In this document: positions 17,409 through 25,364 of the stretch, piece after piece | Position numbering within the stretch: position 1 is the stretch's first letter | Layout: each line of letters starts with the position of its first letter | Assembly (NCBI GenBank): GCA_963558185.1 | Contig: CAUWFE010000014.1 | Span: forward strand, 1 to 38,848 | Direction: 5' to 3' | Length of the DNA: 38,848 bases | From: UMGS1663 sp963558185 | GTDB taxonomy: Bacteria > Bacillota > Clostridia > TANB77 > CAG-508 | The notes under the pieces: generated by a model | Databases searched by the model: none | What the model saw: the letters and a program-made list of their open reading frames with translations, nothing else | Told to the model about the DNA's origin: nothing | Position numbers and translations under genes: made by a program

Positions 17409-18389
17409 TTATTTGTTTAAAGGATTATTATTTACTGCATTTCTAATTTGATCGTTATTTACATGTGTATATATTTCAGTTGTAGAGATACTTTTATGCC
17501 CTAATAATTCTTGTAGTGCTCGAATATCTACTTTTCCATATTGATACATTAATGTAGCGGCGGTGTGCCTTAATTTATGAACAGAGAATTTACCAGTGTC
17601 TAATCCTGCTTTTTGTAATTCTTTTTTTACTATATATTGGACTGTACGATTACTAATTCTTTCTCTACGTTCACTTAAGAACAATGCCTTTTCGGAATTT
17701 TTTGAATCATGTTTAACTCCTTGAGTAGCTCTAGTAGGTAAATAATTTTTTAATGCATCTATACAAGCTTTATTTAAATATATGGTACGTTCTTTATTGC
17801 CTTTACCAATTACTCTTAAAGTTTCTTCTTCAAAATTAATATCTTTTACATTAATTCCAATAAGTTCAGATAAACGCATACCACAATTTAAGAAAAGTGT
17901 AATAATTGCAAAATCTCTTTCTTTAAATTTTCCATCTTCGCTTTCAGTAATGTCTAACAATTTTTGACTTTCCTCAAGTGTAAGATATTTTGGTAATCTC
18001 TTATCTTTTTTTGGAGTTTCTAAATTTTGAGCTGGATTTATAGTTATTAAATCGGTTTTAATAGATAAATAATTAAAAAATACTCTAATAGTAGAAATTT
18101 TCCTTGCCCTTGTTGCAGCTTTACTATTATTGTTAATAGCCATGTAATAAATGAAGGAATGTATATCGTCTAAGGTTATTTTTTGCAAAATATCTGTAGG
18201 AAAATCTTTAATAGATATATATTTCATATCTGTTTCTTTGGTAAGCCCAAAATGCATTTTCATAAATTTAAAGAACATATTTAAATCATAATTATATTCT
18301 GATATAGATTTTGGTGATTTATTTAATATGGTAATAGAATAATCTAAAAAAGAATTAATAAAATCGGGATTTTCTTCACGATTAATCAT
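17409..18389 (-). CDS. XerC/XerD-like tyrosine recombinase
   Basis: A 326-residue site-specific recombinase. The N-terminal SAM-like DNA-binding domain (residues 5-110) is followed by the catalytic domain with all expected residues: R172 (GMRLSEL), K196 (VIGKGNKER), H271 and R274 (HKLRHTAATL), H298 (LLGHKS) and Y307 (IYTHV). Length and layout suit a chromosomal dimer-resolving Xer protein, but integrases of small elements look the same. No att-like repeats or phage genes are nearby, so a housekeeping role is more likely. It is convergent with the GNAT-like gene. Confidence 0.85.
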   Translation of the reverse strand: MINREENPDFINSFLDYSITILNKSPKSISEYNYDLNMFFKFMKMHFGLTKETDMKYISIKDFPTDILQKITLDDIHSFIYYMAINNNSKAATRARKISTIRVFFNYLSIKTDLITINPAQNLETPKKDKRLPKYLTLEESQKLLDITESEDGKFKERDFAIITLFLNCGMRLSELIGINVKDINFEEETLRVIGKGNKERTIYLNKACIDALKNYLPTRATQGVKHDSKNSEKALFLSERRERISNRTVQYIVKKELQKAGLDTGKFSVHKLRHTAATLMYQYGKVDIRALQELLGHKSISTTEIYTHVNNDQIRNAVNNNPLNK

Positions 18390-18423
18390 TTTTAATTCAC
18401 ATCCATTTCTTATATAAAATAGA

Positions 18424-18451
18424 GTTATTGTTTAATTGATAAAACAATAAC
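18424..18451. other. Inverted repeat upstream of the recombinase gene
   Basis: GTTATTGTTT and AAACAATAAC pair around an 8-base spacer, 35 bases before the recombinase start. This could be an operator or a weak hairpin in its leader. No partner copy was seen that would suggest an invertible segment. Confidence 0.4.
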
Positions 18452-18532
18452 AAGTTAGTTAATATTATAATAAAAAAGATAAAAAAAAGCAAACATTTTT
18501 TTATCAAAAATATAGTACATTTTTTGTATTTA

Positions 18533-18541
18533 TGATATAAT
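18533..18541 (+). promoter_or_regulatory. Extended -10 promoter of the PPC-domain gene
   Basis: TGATATAAT is an extended -10 box (TGnTATAAT) about 30 bases before the start. The -35 region is weak, which suits an extended -10 promoter. Confidence 0.5.
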
Positions 18542-18570
18542 TCGTTAAAATTAGAAAGGAAAATTTGTAA

Positions 18571-18990
18571 ATGGATTATAGAAAATTTAATAATACAATT
18601 ATAGCTAGAATAGATAAGGGAGAAGAAATTTTGGAAACAATAAAAGAAATAGCTCTAAAAGAGAATATCAAATTAGCTAATATAAATGCTTTAGGTGCTG
18701 TTAATGATTTTACTGTAGGTGTGTTTAAAACAGAAGAAAAGAAATATTATTCAAATAATTTTAAAGGTAATTTCGAAATTGTATCTTTAACAGGAACAAT
18801 AAATACTATGAACGATGCTTTTTATGCACATATACATATGAGTGCAGGAAATGAAAAAGGAGAAGTTTTTGGAGGACATCTTAATAGAGCAATAGTAAGT
18901 GCAACTTGTGAGATGATTATAAACATTATTGATGGGAAAGTAGATAGATATTTCAATGAACAAATAGGGCTAAATCTATTTAAATTTTAA
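18571..18990 (+). CDS. PPC/DUF296-domain protein
   Basis: A 139-residue single-domain protein of the PPC (plant and prokaryote conserved, DUF296) family. The core GDEILETI-like start, INALGAVNDFTVGVF, IVSLTGTI and the metal-site block HIHMSAGNEKGEVFGGHL are visible. Bacterial members form trimers with a bound metal; their role is unclear, and the AT-hook of plant proteins is absent here. It is 18 bases upstream of the bile salt hydrolase gene and probably shares its transcript. A sensing or accessory role for that gene is only a guess. Confidence 0.8.
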   Translation: MDYRKFNNTIIARIDKGEEILETIKEIALKENIKLANINALGAVNDFTVGVFKTEEKKYYSNNFKGNFEIVSLTGTINTMNDAFYAHIHMSAGNEKGEVFGGHLNRAIVSATCEMIINIIDGKVDRYFNEQIGLNLFKF

Positions 18991-19008
18991 TAAAAGGAGA
19001 AAATGTAT

Positions 19009-19983
19009 ATGTGTACATGTATAAATTTAAAAACGAAAGATAATTATTTTGGAAGAAATCTGGATTTAGAGTATAGATTTAATGAGAAAGTAGTTATTAC
19101 ACCAAGAAACTATGAATTTAAATTAAAAAATAAAACTAAAATTAAAACAAAATATTCTATGATAGGAATGGCCACTGTAGTAGAAAATTACCCGTTATAT
19201 GCTGAGGCTACAAATGAAAAAGGTTTATCAATGGCAGGACTATATTTCCCTAAAAATGCACATTTCTTTAATGAAGATAATTCTAAGTTAAATTTAGCAC
19301 CATATGAACTTATTCCATATTTTTTAGGATTATACTCAAAAGTATCGGAAATTAAAGAAATTATCTTAAACTTAAATATTACAAATATACCATTTGCTGA
19401 AAATTTATCAGTTTCTGAATTGCATTGGATGATAAGTGATGACAACGAATGTATTGTTGTTGAGCAAATGAAAGAAGGAATCAAAATTTACGAGAATCCT
19501 ATAGGAGTATTAACTAACAATCCTCCATTCAACTATCATTTGAATAATATAAATAATTATAGTAATTTAACTCCATATTATGAAAAAAATAGATTTTCAG
19601 ATAAAATTAATTTAGAACAGTATGGGCAAGGGATGGGAGCAATTGGATTACCTGGAGATAACTCTCCTGCGTCAAGATTTGTAAGAGCAGCATTTAATAA
19701 ATTAAATTCAGTTTGTAGTGATGATGAAGAAAGCTCAGTGACTCAATTTTTCCATATATTAGATTCTGTTGCCATGGTTCAAGGTAGTACAATTACTAAA
19801 GAAGGAAAAAAAGATATAACAACATATTCTTGCTGTATTAATACAAGCAAAGGAATATATTATTATAAAACATATACAAATAATCAGATAATAGCAATAA
19901 AAATGAGTGAAGCTCATAAAGAAAAGGAAGAATTATCAATTTATGATTTGATCGAAAAGCAACAGATAAAATATGTGAATTAA
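19009..19983 (+). CDS. bsh: Choloylglycine hydrolase, bile salt hydrolase type
   Basis: An Ntn-hydrolase that cuts the amide bond of conjugated bile salts (or penicillin V). The N-terminus MCTCINL supplies the catalytic Cys2, exposed after Met removal. Other active-site blocks are FGRNLDLEY (R16, D19), the NEKGLSMAGLYFP stretch, GVLTNNPPFNYH with the family Asn, and SPASRFVRAAF with the family Arg. FFHILDSVAMVQGST and KGIYYYKTYTNNQI resemble the Clostridium perfringens enzyme closely. The start is ATG 19009, not the in-frame ATG at 19003: AAGGAGA ends at 19000, only 2 bases from 19003 but 8 from 19009, and Cys must be residue 2. No signal peptide, so cytoplasmic. It indicates an intestinal host. 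Confidence 0.9.
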   Translation: MCTCINLKTKDNYFGRNLDLEYRFNEKVVITPRNYEFKLKNKTKIKTKYSMIGMATVVENYPLYAEATNEKGLSMAGLYFPKNAHFFNEDNSKLNLAPYELIPYFLGLYSKVSEIKEIILNLNITNIPFAENLSVSELHWMISDDNECIVVEQMKEGIKIYENPIGVLTNNPPFNYHLNNINNYSNLTPYYEKNRFSDKINLEQYGQGMGAIGLPGDNSPASRFVRAAFNKLNSVCSDDEESSVTQFFHILDSVAMVQGSTITKEGKKDITTYSCCINTSKGIYYYKTYTNNQIIAIKMSEAHKEKEELSIYDLIEKQQIKYVN

Positions 19984-20023
19984 ATATATAATTTGTTGTA
20001 AAATGTAAATGAACAATTTAGGA

Positions 20024-20066
20024 AAATAAATAGTAGTAAAATATTAATTCTACTATTTATTTTTTA
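20024..20066 (+). terminator. Terminator after bsh
   Basis: AAATAAATAGTAG (20024-20036) pairs exactly with CTACTATTTATTT (20050-20062), followed by more T. Confidence 0.7.
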
Positions 20067-20105
20067 TGTAAAAATATAAAAAGTAATTAAATTTTTATAA
20101 AAATA

Positions 20106-20140
20106 TTGACAAATGTTATATGCTGTTATATAGTGTTATA
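20106..20140 (+). promoter_or_regulatory. Promoter with three phased direct repeats (candidate operator)
   Basis: TTGACA (20106-20111), 17 bases, TATAGT (20129-20134). Across spacer and -10 box the heptamer TGTTATA occurs at 20114, 20124 and 20134, exactly 10 bases apart, so all copies face the same side of the helix. The next gene encodes a GntR-type repressor, which makes this a good candidate for its own operator. Confidence 0.7.
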
Positions 20141-20164
20141 AATTAAATATAAGTGGAGGAACAC

Positions 20165-20542
20165 ATGAATATTATTATAACCAATAGCAGTAGTATCCCT
20201 ATATATGAGCAGATAAAACAAGCAATAAAGCAAGCAATATCTAATAATGAATTAAAAGAAGAAGACATATTGCCTTCTGTAAGAGTAATGGCAAATGATT
20301 TAAAAATAAGTTTTTTAACAGTAAAAAAAGCTTATGACGAACTAGAACAAGAAGGATATATAAAAACAGTTCAGGGAAAAGGTAGCTTTGTAGCTCCAAG
20401 AAGTTCAGAATTTATGCAAGAAGAAAAAAGAAAAGAAATTCAAGAGCATATAGAAGAAATTGTTAAATTGTCACAAATATTAGATATTTCAGAAGAAGAA
20501 ATTATAGAACTTTTTAAACTAATATATAAGGGGGATTTGTAA
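20165..20542 (+). CDS. GntR-family regulator, YtrA type
   Basis: A 125-residue transcription factor with an N-terminal winged helix: PIYEQIKQAIKQAI, LPSVRVMANDLKISFLTVKKAY, ELEQEGYIKTVQGKGSFV. It has only a short helical tail for dimerisation, as in the YtrA subfamily, which typically represses an adjoining ABC transporter. The ATG at 20165 is supported by GGAGG at 20155-20159; the in-frame GTG at 20153 is too close to that site. The ABC ATPase gene starts 1 base after the stop, so the operon is tightly coupled. Confidence 0.9.
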   Translation: MNIIITNSSSIPIYEQIKQAIKQAISNNELKEEDILPSVRVMANDLKISFLTVKKAYDELEQEGYIKTVQGKGSFVAPRSSEFMQEEKRKEIQEHIEEIVKLSQILDISEEEIIELFKLIYKGDL

Positions 20543-20543
20543 A

Positions 20544-21401
20544 ATGGAAAATAACATAGAAGTTAAAAATTTATGCAAGAAATATGATGGTTTTGAATTA
20601 AAAAATATTAGTTTTAATGTACCTCAAGGTAGTGTAGTTGGCTTTGTTGGAGAAAATGGAGCTGGTAAAACTACAACAATAAAATCAATTTTAAATGCTA
20701 TTAATTGTGAAGGAAGTGTACATATATTTGGAAAAGATATAAAATTGAATGAAAAAGAGATTAAACAAAATATAGGTGTTGTTTTAGATGATAGTTTTTT
20801 ATCAGACTATTTAACAGCAAAACAAATAAATTCTATTATGAAAGATATATATCAAGAATGGAACAAAGATAAGTATATTAGTTATTTAAAACAATTTAAT
20901 TTACCAGAAAATAAATTAATAAAAGACTACTCTAGTGGTATGAAAATGAAATTAAAAATAGCAACTGCAATTTCTCATAATCCTAAGCTTCTTATTCTAG
21001 ATGAACCCACAAGTGGCTTAGATCCAGTTGTTAGAAATGAAATTTTAGATATTTTTAGAAAATATATTGAAGAAGATGAAACAAGATCAATTTTTATTTC
21101 AACACACATAACAACAGATTTAGAACACATATCAGACTATATTATATTTATAGAAAATGGAAGAATAATTTTTAATATGCCTACAGTAGAATTATTAGAA
21201 AATTATGGAATAATTAAATGTAGTGAAGAAGATTTTTCAAAGATAGAAAAAAATGATTATATAAAATATAAAGAGCAAAAATATCAATATGAAATTTTAA
21301 CTAATGATAAATATAATATTGTAAAAAAATACAATATAACAACCATTGATAAACCTTCAATTGAAGATATAATGTTATTTTATATAAAGGGGGAGAAATA
21401 A
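20544..21401 (+). CDS. ABC transporter ATP-binding protein (YtrB/BcrA type)
   Basis: A 285-residue ATPase with Walker A GENGAGKTTTIKS (from residue 36), signature YSSGMKMKLKIA, Walker B LLILDEPTSGLDP and switch His (STHITTDLEH). The Q-loop region reads GVVLDDSFLSDYLTA. The C-terminal 70 residues are extra, as in the family. Partner of the regulator before it and the permease after it; such sets respond to cell-wall-active peptides in Bacillus. The substrate is not visible. AAGGGGGAT serves as the ribosome binding site. Confidence 0.9.
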   Translation: MENNIEVKNLCKKYDGFELKNISFNVPQGSVVGFVGENGAGKTTTIKSILNAINCEGSVHIFGKDIKLNEKEIKQNIGVVLDDSFLSDYLTAKQINSIMKDIYQEWNKDKYISYLKQFNLPENKLIKDYSSGMKMKLKIATAISHNPKLLILDEPTSGLDPVVRNEILDIFRKYIEEDETRSIFISTHITTDLEHISDYIIFIENGRIIFNMPTVELLENYGIIKCSEEDFSKIEKNDYIKYKEQKYQYEILTNDKYNIVKKYNITTIDKPSIEDIMLFYIKGEK

Positions 21402-21403
21402 TT

Positions 21404-22078
21404 ATGATAAAAGGATTAATAAAAAAAGATTTATATAATTTAGCAAGTTATAAAACATCTATAATAATTATGGTATTATTTTGCAGTATTGCAATAATAG
21501 GGACAAAAGCAATTACATATGCACCAATAATAATATGTACAATAATTGGAATGATATCACTTTCTACATTTAACTATGATGAAATTTCAAAATCGAATAA
21601 ATATATATTAACATTACCTACAAACAAAAAGGAAATAGTAAAAGCAAAATATATTTTATCAATAGCTTCAGCTATAATTGGAGGTGTATTAGGCTTAATA
21701 TTAACAATAATAATTGCAAATATAATGAATTACATAAAAACAGAAGATATAATAAATATAGATTATCAAAGTTTAATTACTACAACAATAGGAGGAATAT
21801 TTGGAATATCTTTAATACAGTCAATTCAAATACCAAGTATATATAAATGGGGAGCAGAAAAAGGTAGAATTCAAATGTTTATATTAGTATTTGCAATGGT
21901 CATGCTAGTATCTGGAATAATATTTCTTTTTATGAAAATGAATCTAAACATAAATATACAAATGTTTGAAAATTTTTTTGGGAACTTTGGGTTAGTTTTA
22001 CTTATTACATTAATTATAATAATGTATTTTATATCGTATAAAATGTCTTGTAAAATATACAAAAATAAAGTAGAATAG
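21404..22078 (+). CDS. ABC-2-type transporter permease
   Basis: A 224-residue membrane protein with about six hydrophobic segments, a cytoplasmic start MIKGLIKKDLYNLASYK and TLPTNKKEIVKAKY after the second segment, as in the ABC-2/YhfI-like permeases paired with YtrB-type ATPases. It begins 2 bases after the ATPase stop and completes the GntR-ATPase-permease operon. Confidence 0.85.
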   Translation: MIKGLIKKDLYNLASYKTSIIIMVLFCSIAIIGTKAITYAPIIICTIIGMISLSTFNYDEISKSNKYILTLPTNKKEIVKAKYILSIASAIIGGVLGLILTIIIANIMNYIKTEDIINIDYQSLITTTIGGIFGISLIQSIQIPSIYKWGAEKGRIQMFILVFAMVMLVSGIIFLFMKMNLNINIQMFENFFGNFGLVLLITLIIIMYFISYKMSCKIYKNKVE

Positions 22079-22120
22079 ATATTATAAAAATACATTATAA
22101 ATATGTGGGTGAAATTTCAT

Positions 22121-22732
22121 ATGAAAACAAGATGCAAATGGTGTAATTTAAAAAATCCAATATATATAAAATATCATGATGAGGAATGGTGCAAACCTAA
22201 TTTTGATGAAAAATATTTGTATGAAATGTTAATACTAGAATCTTTTCAAGCAGGACTTTCTTGGGAATGTGTATTAAATAAAAGAGAAAATTTCAGAAAA
22301 GCATTTGATAATTTTGACATAGATAAAATAACTAGCTATGATGATGAAAAAGTACAAAAATTATTACAAAATAAAGACATTATAAGAAATAAATTAAAAA
22401 TAAATGCTACTATAAATAATAGTAGAATATTTAAAAGAATACAAGAAGAATACGGCACTTTTAATAATTACTTAAAAACTTTTACAAAGGATGTAATTAT
22501 ATGTGAAAATGACAAAACTACAAATCAATTATCAGATATATTATCAAAAGATTTACAGAAAAGAGGAATGAAATTTGTAGGAAGTACAATTATTTATTCT
22601 TATTTGCAAGCAATTGGAGTTATATATTCTCATGATAAAGAATGTTTTATGTATAAAGAAAATAATATATTGCAAAAATGTAAGGATAATATAATGAAAA
22701 ATGATAGCAGTAACAGAAATAATTTGATATAA
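22121..22732 (+). CDS. tag: DNA-3-methyladenine glycosylase I
   Basis: Tag removes 3-methyladenine from alkylated DNA. The 203-residue product has the zinc-binding start RCKWC with YHDEEWC, the active-site block LESFQAGLSWECVLNKRENF with the catalytic Glu, and the closing zinc ligands in HDKEC. GGGTGA at 22107-22112 supports ATG 22121 over the in-frame ATG at 22103. The C-terminal 25 residues are a Lys/Asn-rich tail beyond the usual end. Confidence 0.9.
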   Translation: MKTRCKWCNLKNPIYIKYHDEEWCKPNFDEKYLYEMLILESFQAGLSWECVLNKRENFRKAFDNFDIDKITSYDDEKVQKLLQNKDIIRNKLKINATINNSRIFKRIQEEYGTFNNYLKTFTKDVIICENDKTTNQLSDILSKDLQKRGMKFVGSTIIYSYLQAIGVIYSHDKECFMYKENNILQKCKDNIMKNDSSNRNNLI

Positions 22733-22822
22733 TATATATGAATTAATTGATTAGCAAAGTTAAAATAACTATGCAAAAAAATCACATAAAGAGTAATTAA
22801 TGTTGTAAAAGGAGAATACAAT

Positions 22823-23182
22823 ATGAGTTTATTAGGAAATATTTTATGGTTTATATTTGGGGGTCTTTTTAGTGGACTTTCATGGATATTATCTGGTGTA
22901 ATATGGTGTATTACTATTGTTGGAATACCTTATGGTAGACAATGTTTTAAATTTGCATCAATGTCATTTGCTCCATTCGGAAAAGAAATTGAATACGGTG
23001 GGGGAGTGCCATCACTTTTTGCAAACATAATATGGATTATATTTTTCGGTATTCCAATGGCAATAGAAAACTTTTTATTCGGTTGTATATGGTGCATAAC
23101 AATTGTAGGAATACCATTTGGTTTGCAATTTTTCAAAATTGCAAAACTATCTTTAGCACCTTTTGGAGCAAGAATATTATAA
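22823..23182 (+). CDS. yccF: YccF-domain inner membrane protein
   Basis: A 119-residue protein made of two similar halves, each with a hydrophobic segment and the block IWCITIVGIP(Y/F)G followed by FKxAxxSxAPFG. This is the YccF (DUF307) duplication. Function unknown. AAAGGAG precedes the ATG; a terminator follows. Confidence 0.85.
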   Translation: MSLLGNILWFIFGGLFSGLSWILSGVIWCITIVGIPYGRQCFKFASMSFAPFGKEIEYGGGVPSLFANIIWIIFFGIPMAIENFLFGCIWCITIVGIPFGLQFFKIAKLSLAPFGARIL

Positions 23183-23219
23183 TAAAGAGTAAAACATTGA
23201 TTACAATTTGTGTGATTTT

Positions 23220-23252
23220 GGAGAGGGGGATAATATTTTCCTCTCTTTTTTT
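23220..23252 (+). terminator. Terminator after yccF
   Basis: GGAGAGG pairs with CCTCTC around an AT-rich loop and is followed by TTTTTTT. Confidence 0.65.
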
Positions 23253-23312
23253 AGAACTACACTATAAATTAACTTATAGACTGAAATTTACAATAAAGGC
23301 GAGCAATAAATG

Positions 23313-23342
23313 TTGAAAATTATTTATTTTTTATGCTATAAT
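23313..23342 (+). promoter_or_regulatory. Promoter of the 30-residue membrane protein gene
   Basis: TTGAAA (23313-23318), 18 bases, TATAAT (23337-23342). Confidence 0.65.
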
Positions 23343-23394
23343 GAAACCACAAGTAAATGAGTGTTAAAATTTATAAAAAGGGAGCAATAATAAA

Positions 23395-23487
23395 ATGGAA
23401 ATAGCATTAGGGATAGCTGTGATAGTAGCAATAGTATGTGCTGGAATTGCAATATACTTTGGAAGAAAAAATAAAGAAAAAGAATAA
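23395..23487 (+). CDS. 30-residue single-span membrane protein
   Basis: ATG 23395 to TAA 23487 encodes a tiny protein: MEIALGIAVIVAIVC, then AGIAIYF, then the basic tail GRKNKEKE. It has one transmembrane segment with the charged end predicted inside. AAAAGGGAG stands 11-15 bases before the ATG, and a good promoter lies 52 bases upstream, so translation is likely. It is too short for family assignment; it could be a regulatory microprotein or a small toxin-like peptide, but no antisense antitoxin was recognised. Confidence 0.6.
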   Translation: MEIALGIAVIVAIVCAGIAIYFGRKNKEKE

Positions 23488-23551
23488 GTATGTTAATTTA
23501 AAGTGAATAATTGTAAAATATATTTAAAAATAATATTTTTTGGAGGGAAAA

Positions 23552-23962
23552 GTGGAAAATTATATACATAAAGTAAATTATTACGAAACAGACAAAATGG
23601 GAATAACTCACCATTCTAATTATATAAGATGGATGGAAGAAGCTAGAGTCGACTTTTTAGAGAATATAGGATTTGGATATTATAAATTAGAAAAAGATGG
23701 AATTATTTCTCCAGTAATATCAGTAGAATGCGACTATAAAAAATCAACAACTTTTGGAGATATCATAAAAATAAATGTTGAAATTGAAGAATTTAAAGGA
23801 GTAAAATTAATAATTAAGTATACAATGAGTAATATCAAAACAAATGAAACTGTTTTAATAGGAAAGACTAAACATTGCTTTGTTAGTAAAGATAATAAGC
23901 CAATAATATTAAAAAAAGATTTTCCAGAATTTGATAAAAAATTAAAAGAATTAGTAAAATAA
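23552..23962 (+). CDS. Acyl-CoA thioesterase, YbgC/FadM-like 4HBT fold
   Basis: A 136-residue hotdog-fold protein. The motif YYETDKMGITHHSNYIRWMEEAR matches the YbgC family pattern D-x-x-G-x-x-x-x-x-x-Y-x-x-x-x-E-x-A-R with the catalytic Asp in ETDKMG. The start is GTG 23552: GGAGGG lies 5 bases upstream, while the in-frame TTG at 23540 overlaps that site. Likely substrate is an acyl-CoA; which one cannot be told. Confidence 0.85.
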   Translation: MENYIHKVNYYETDKMGITHHSNYIRWMEEARVDFLENIGFGYYKLEKDGIISPVISVECDYKKSTTFGDIIKINVEIEEFKGVKLIIKYTMSNIKTNETVLIGKTKHCFVSKDNKPIILKKDFPEFDKKLKELVK

Positions 23963-24014
23963 AAAGTAATAATTAATAACATAGGAGCAAATTAGCAATA
24001 GAAAGGACTATCTT

Positions 24015-24652
24015 ATGGGAAAAATAAATGAAGATGAGTTAAAGGAATTATTTATAGAAATTAAAAAAATAGTGTTAATTTAGAAGCAATTTATAACTTA
24101 AAAGATGAAAACGATGATATAGATAACTACATAAATATAGATTCATATAATAGGTTAATAAAAGGTTTAGATAAAAAAGAACAAGAAATTATTTCATTAA
24201 AAATATTATCAAATTTAACTTTTAAAGAAATTGCAGAATTACTAGGAGAATCAACAAACACTATAAAATGGAGATATTATAAAGCTATATATACACTAAA
24301 AATAACTTTAGGAAACTTAAGTATGTTTATAATAACATTTGTATTAGGAATACTAACTTTGAAAGAACATAAAAAAGATGCACCTACTATTCAAGAAGAA
24401 CAAAGTTCTAATCATACAGAAATAGAAGGTAAAGAAGATTCAGTTACCAATTATAACGAAATAATACAAGAAAGTGATGAAACAAATTCATTAGAAAATG
24501 TTATTGTACAACAAAACATTCATGTAGATACTACAAATTATTTAAGCATTGAAATGTTTAGCGTTTCAGGGATATTTTTAATATTAACAATAATTTTTGC
24601 AATTTTTTGGGTAAATCACCAACTAAAAGTAAATAAAAAAGCATCTATATAA
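24015..24652 (+). pseudogene. Sigma-70-like HTH protein with membrane tail, frameshifted
   Basis: ATG 24015 (site GAAAGGA) opens a frame that stops after 22 codons. The next frame carries IYNLKDENDD, then a sigma region-4 helix-turn-helix (LDKKEQEIISLKILSNLTFK, EIAELLGESTNTIKWRYYKA), a membrane segment, an acidic Glu/Ser/Asn-rich stretch and a second membrane segment ending at 24652. Adding one A to the A7 run at 24063-24069 joins them (IKKNSVNLEAIYN). The restored protein would be about 212 residues, an ECF-like sigma factor tethered to the membrane. The A-run could also allow slippage, so full-length protein might still be made. Confidence 0.65.
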
Positions 24653-24674
24653 TAGAAAGGTAAAAGGTGATTAT

Positions 24675-25364
24675 ATGAAAAAGAAAAAAATTTTAATTAT
24701 TGCAATAATAATATTGTTAGTAATATTATTATTTCCAATTCCAATGAAATTAAAAGATGGAGGAAGTATTGAGTTTAAATCACTATTATATAGTATTACA
24801 AAATATCACAAATTAGCTCGCGAAGGAGAAAATACAGAAATAAGATATATTGATGGAATAGGAATAAAAATATTAGGAAAAGAAATATATAATAGTACAA
24901 AGGAAAAGCTATCTAACACTCTGCAAGATTCATTCGATACAAAAAATATTATAACTACATTAACATTAGATGACGAAATAGACCAAAATACCGATACAAT
25001 TTGGTGTGCTACATTTCAATTAATCTGGAATGATTTAAAAAATGACTTAGCAAAACAAGATATTGTATTTACGCCACAACTAAAAATTGTAGAAAATTTA
25101 AATAAAGAAACTTTTACAACCAATGATTTGTCAGAAAAATATTATTATAAAAAACTTGGCACTCCATCTTTAAAATTAAAACAAGAAATTGAAAAAGGAA
25201 TAAAAGAAAAGTTTAATGAAAAAAGTGACATATTAGATGATTTTAATTGGGAAGCAAGAGATCCAAAAGATTATTTCTTATATGCAATGCTAAAGAAAAA
25301 TTTTGAATTTGAAAAAGTATTTGAAGAATTTGAAAATGGGGCATTTAAAAACGGAAAATATTGA
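24675..25364 (+). CDS. Membrane-anchored protein, probably truncated at its C-terminus
   Basis: A 229-residue protein with a signal-anchor (residues 6-22) followed by PIPMKLKDGGSIEFKSLLYS, which I recall from small clostridial secreted proteins. After about residue 75 a second part begins (DTIWCATFQLIWNDLKNDL, FNEKSDILDDFNWEARDP, YAMLKKNFEFEKVF). Relatives that I remember continue well beyond FENGAFKNGKY, where this one stops. It overlaps the next reading frame, a permease that lacks its N-terminus. Together these suggest a deletion that removed the end of this gene and the start of the next. Function unknown. It follows the sigma-like gene by 22 bases. Confidence 0.55.
   Translation: MKKKKILIIAIIILLVILLFPIPMKLKDGGSIEFKSLLYSITKYHKLAREGENTEIRYIDGIGIKILGKEIYNSTKEKLSNTLQDSFDTKNIITTLTLDDEIDQNTDTIWCATFQLIWNDLKNDLAKQDIVFTPQLKIVENLNKETFTTNDLSEKYYYKKLGTPSLKLKQEIEKGIKEKFNEKSDILDDFNWEARDPKDYFLYAMLKKNFEFEKVFEEFENGAFKNGKY

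Noticed and set aside
18390..18570. An invertible segment served by the Xer-like recombinase
   Set aside because: Only one inverted repeat of 10 bp arms is present and no second matching site flanks a segment.
23032..23316. A 94-codon frame overlapping yccF
   Set aside because: It is an out-of-frame shadow of yccF that runs through the terminator, with no ribosome binding site.
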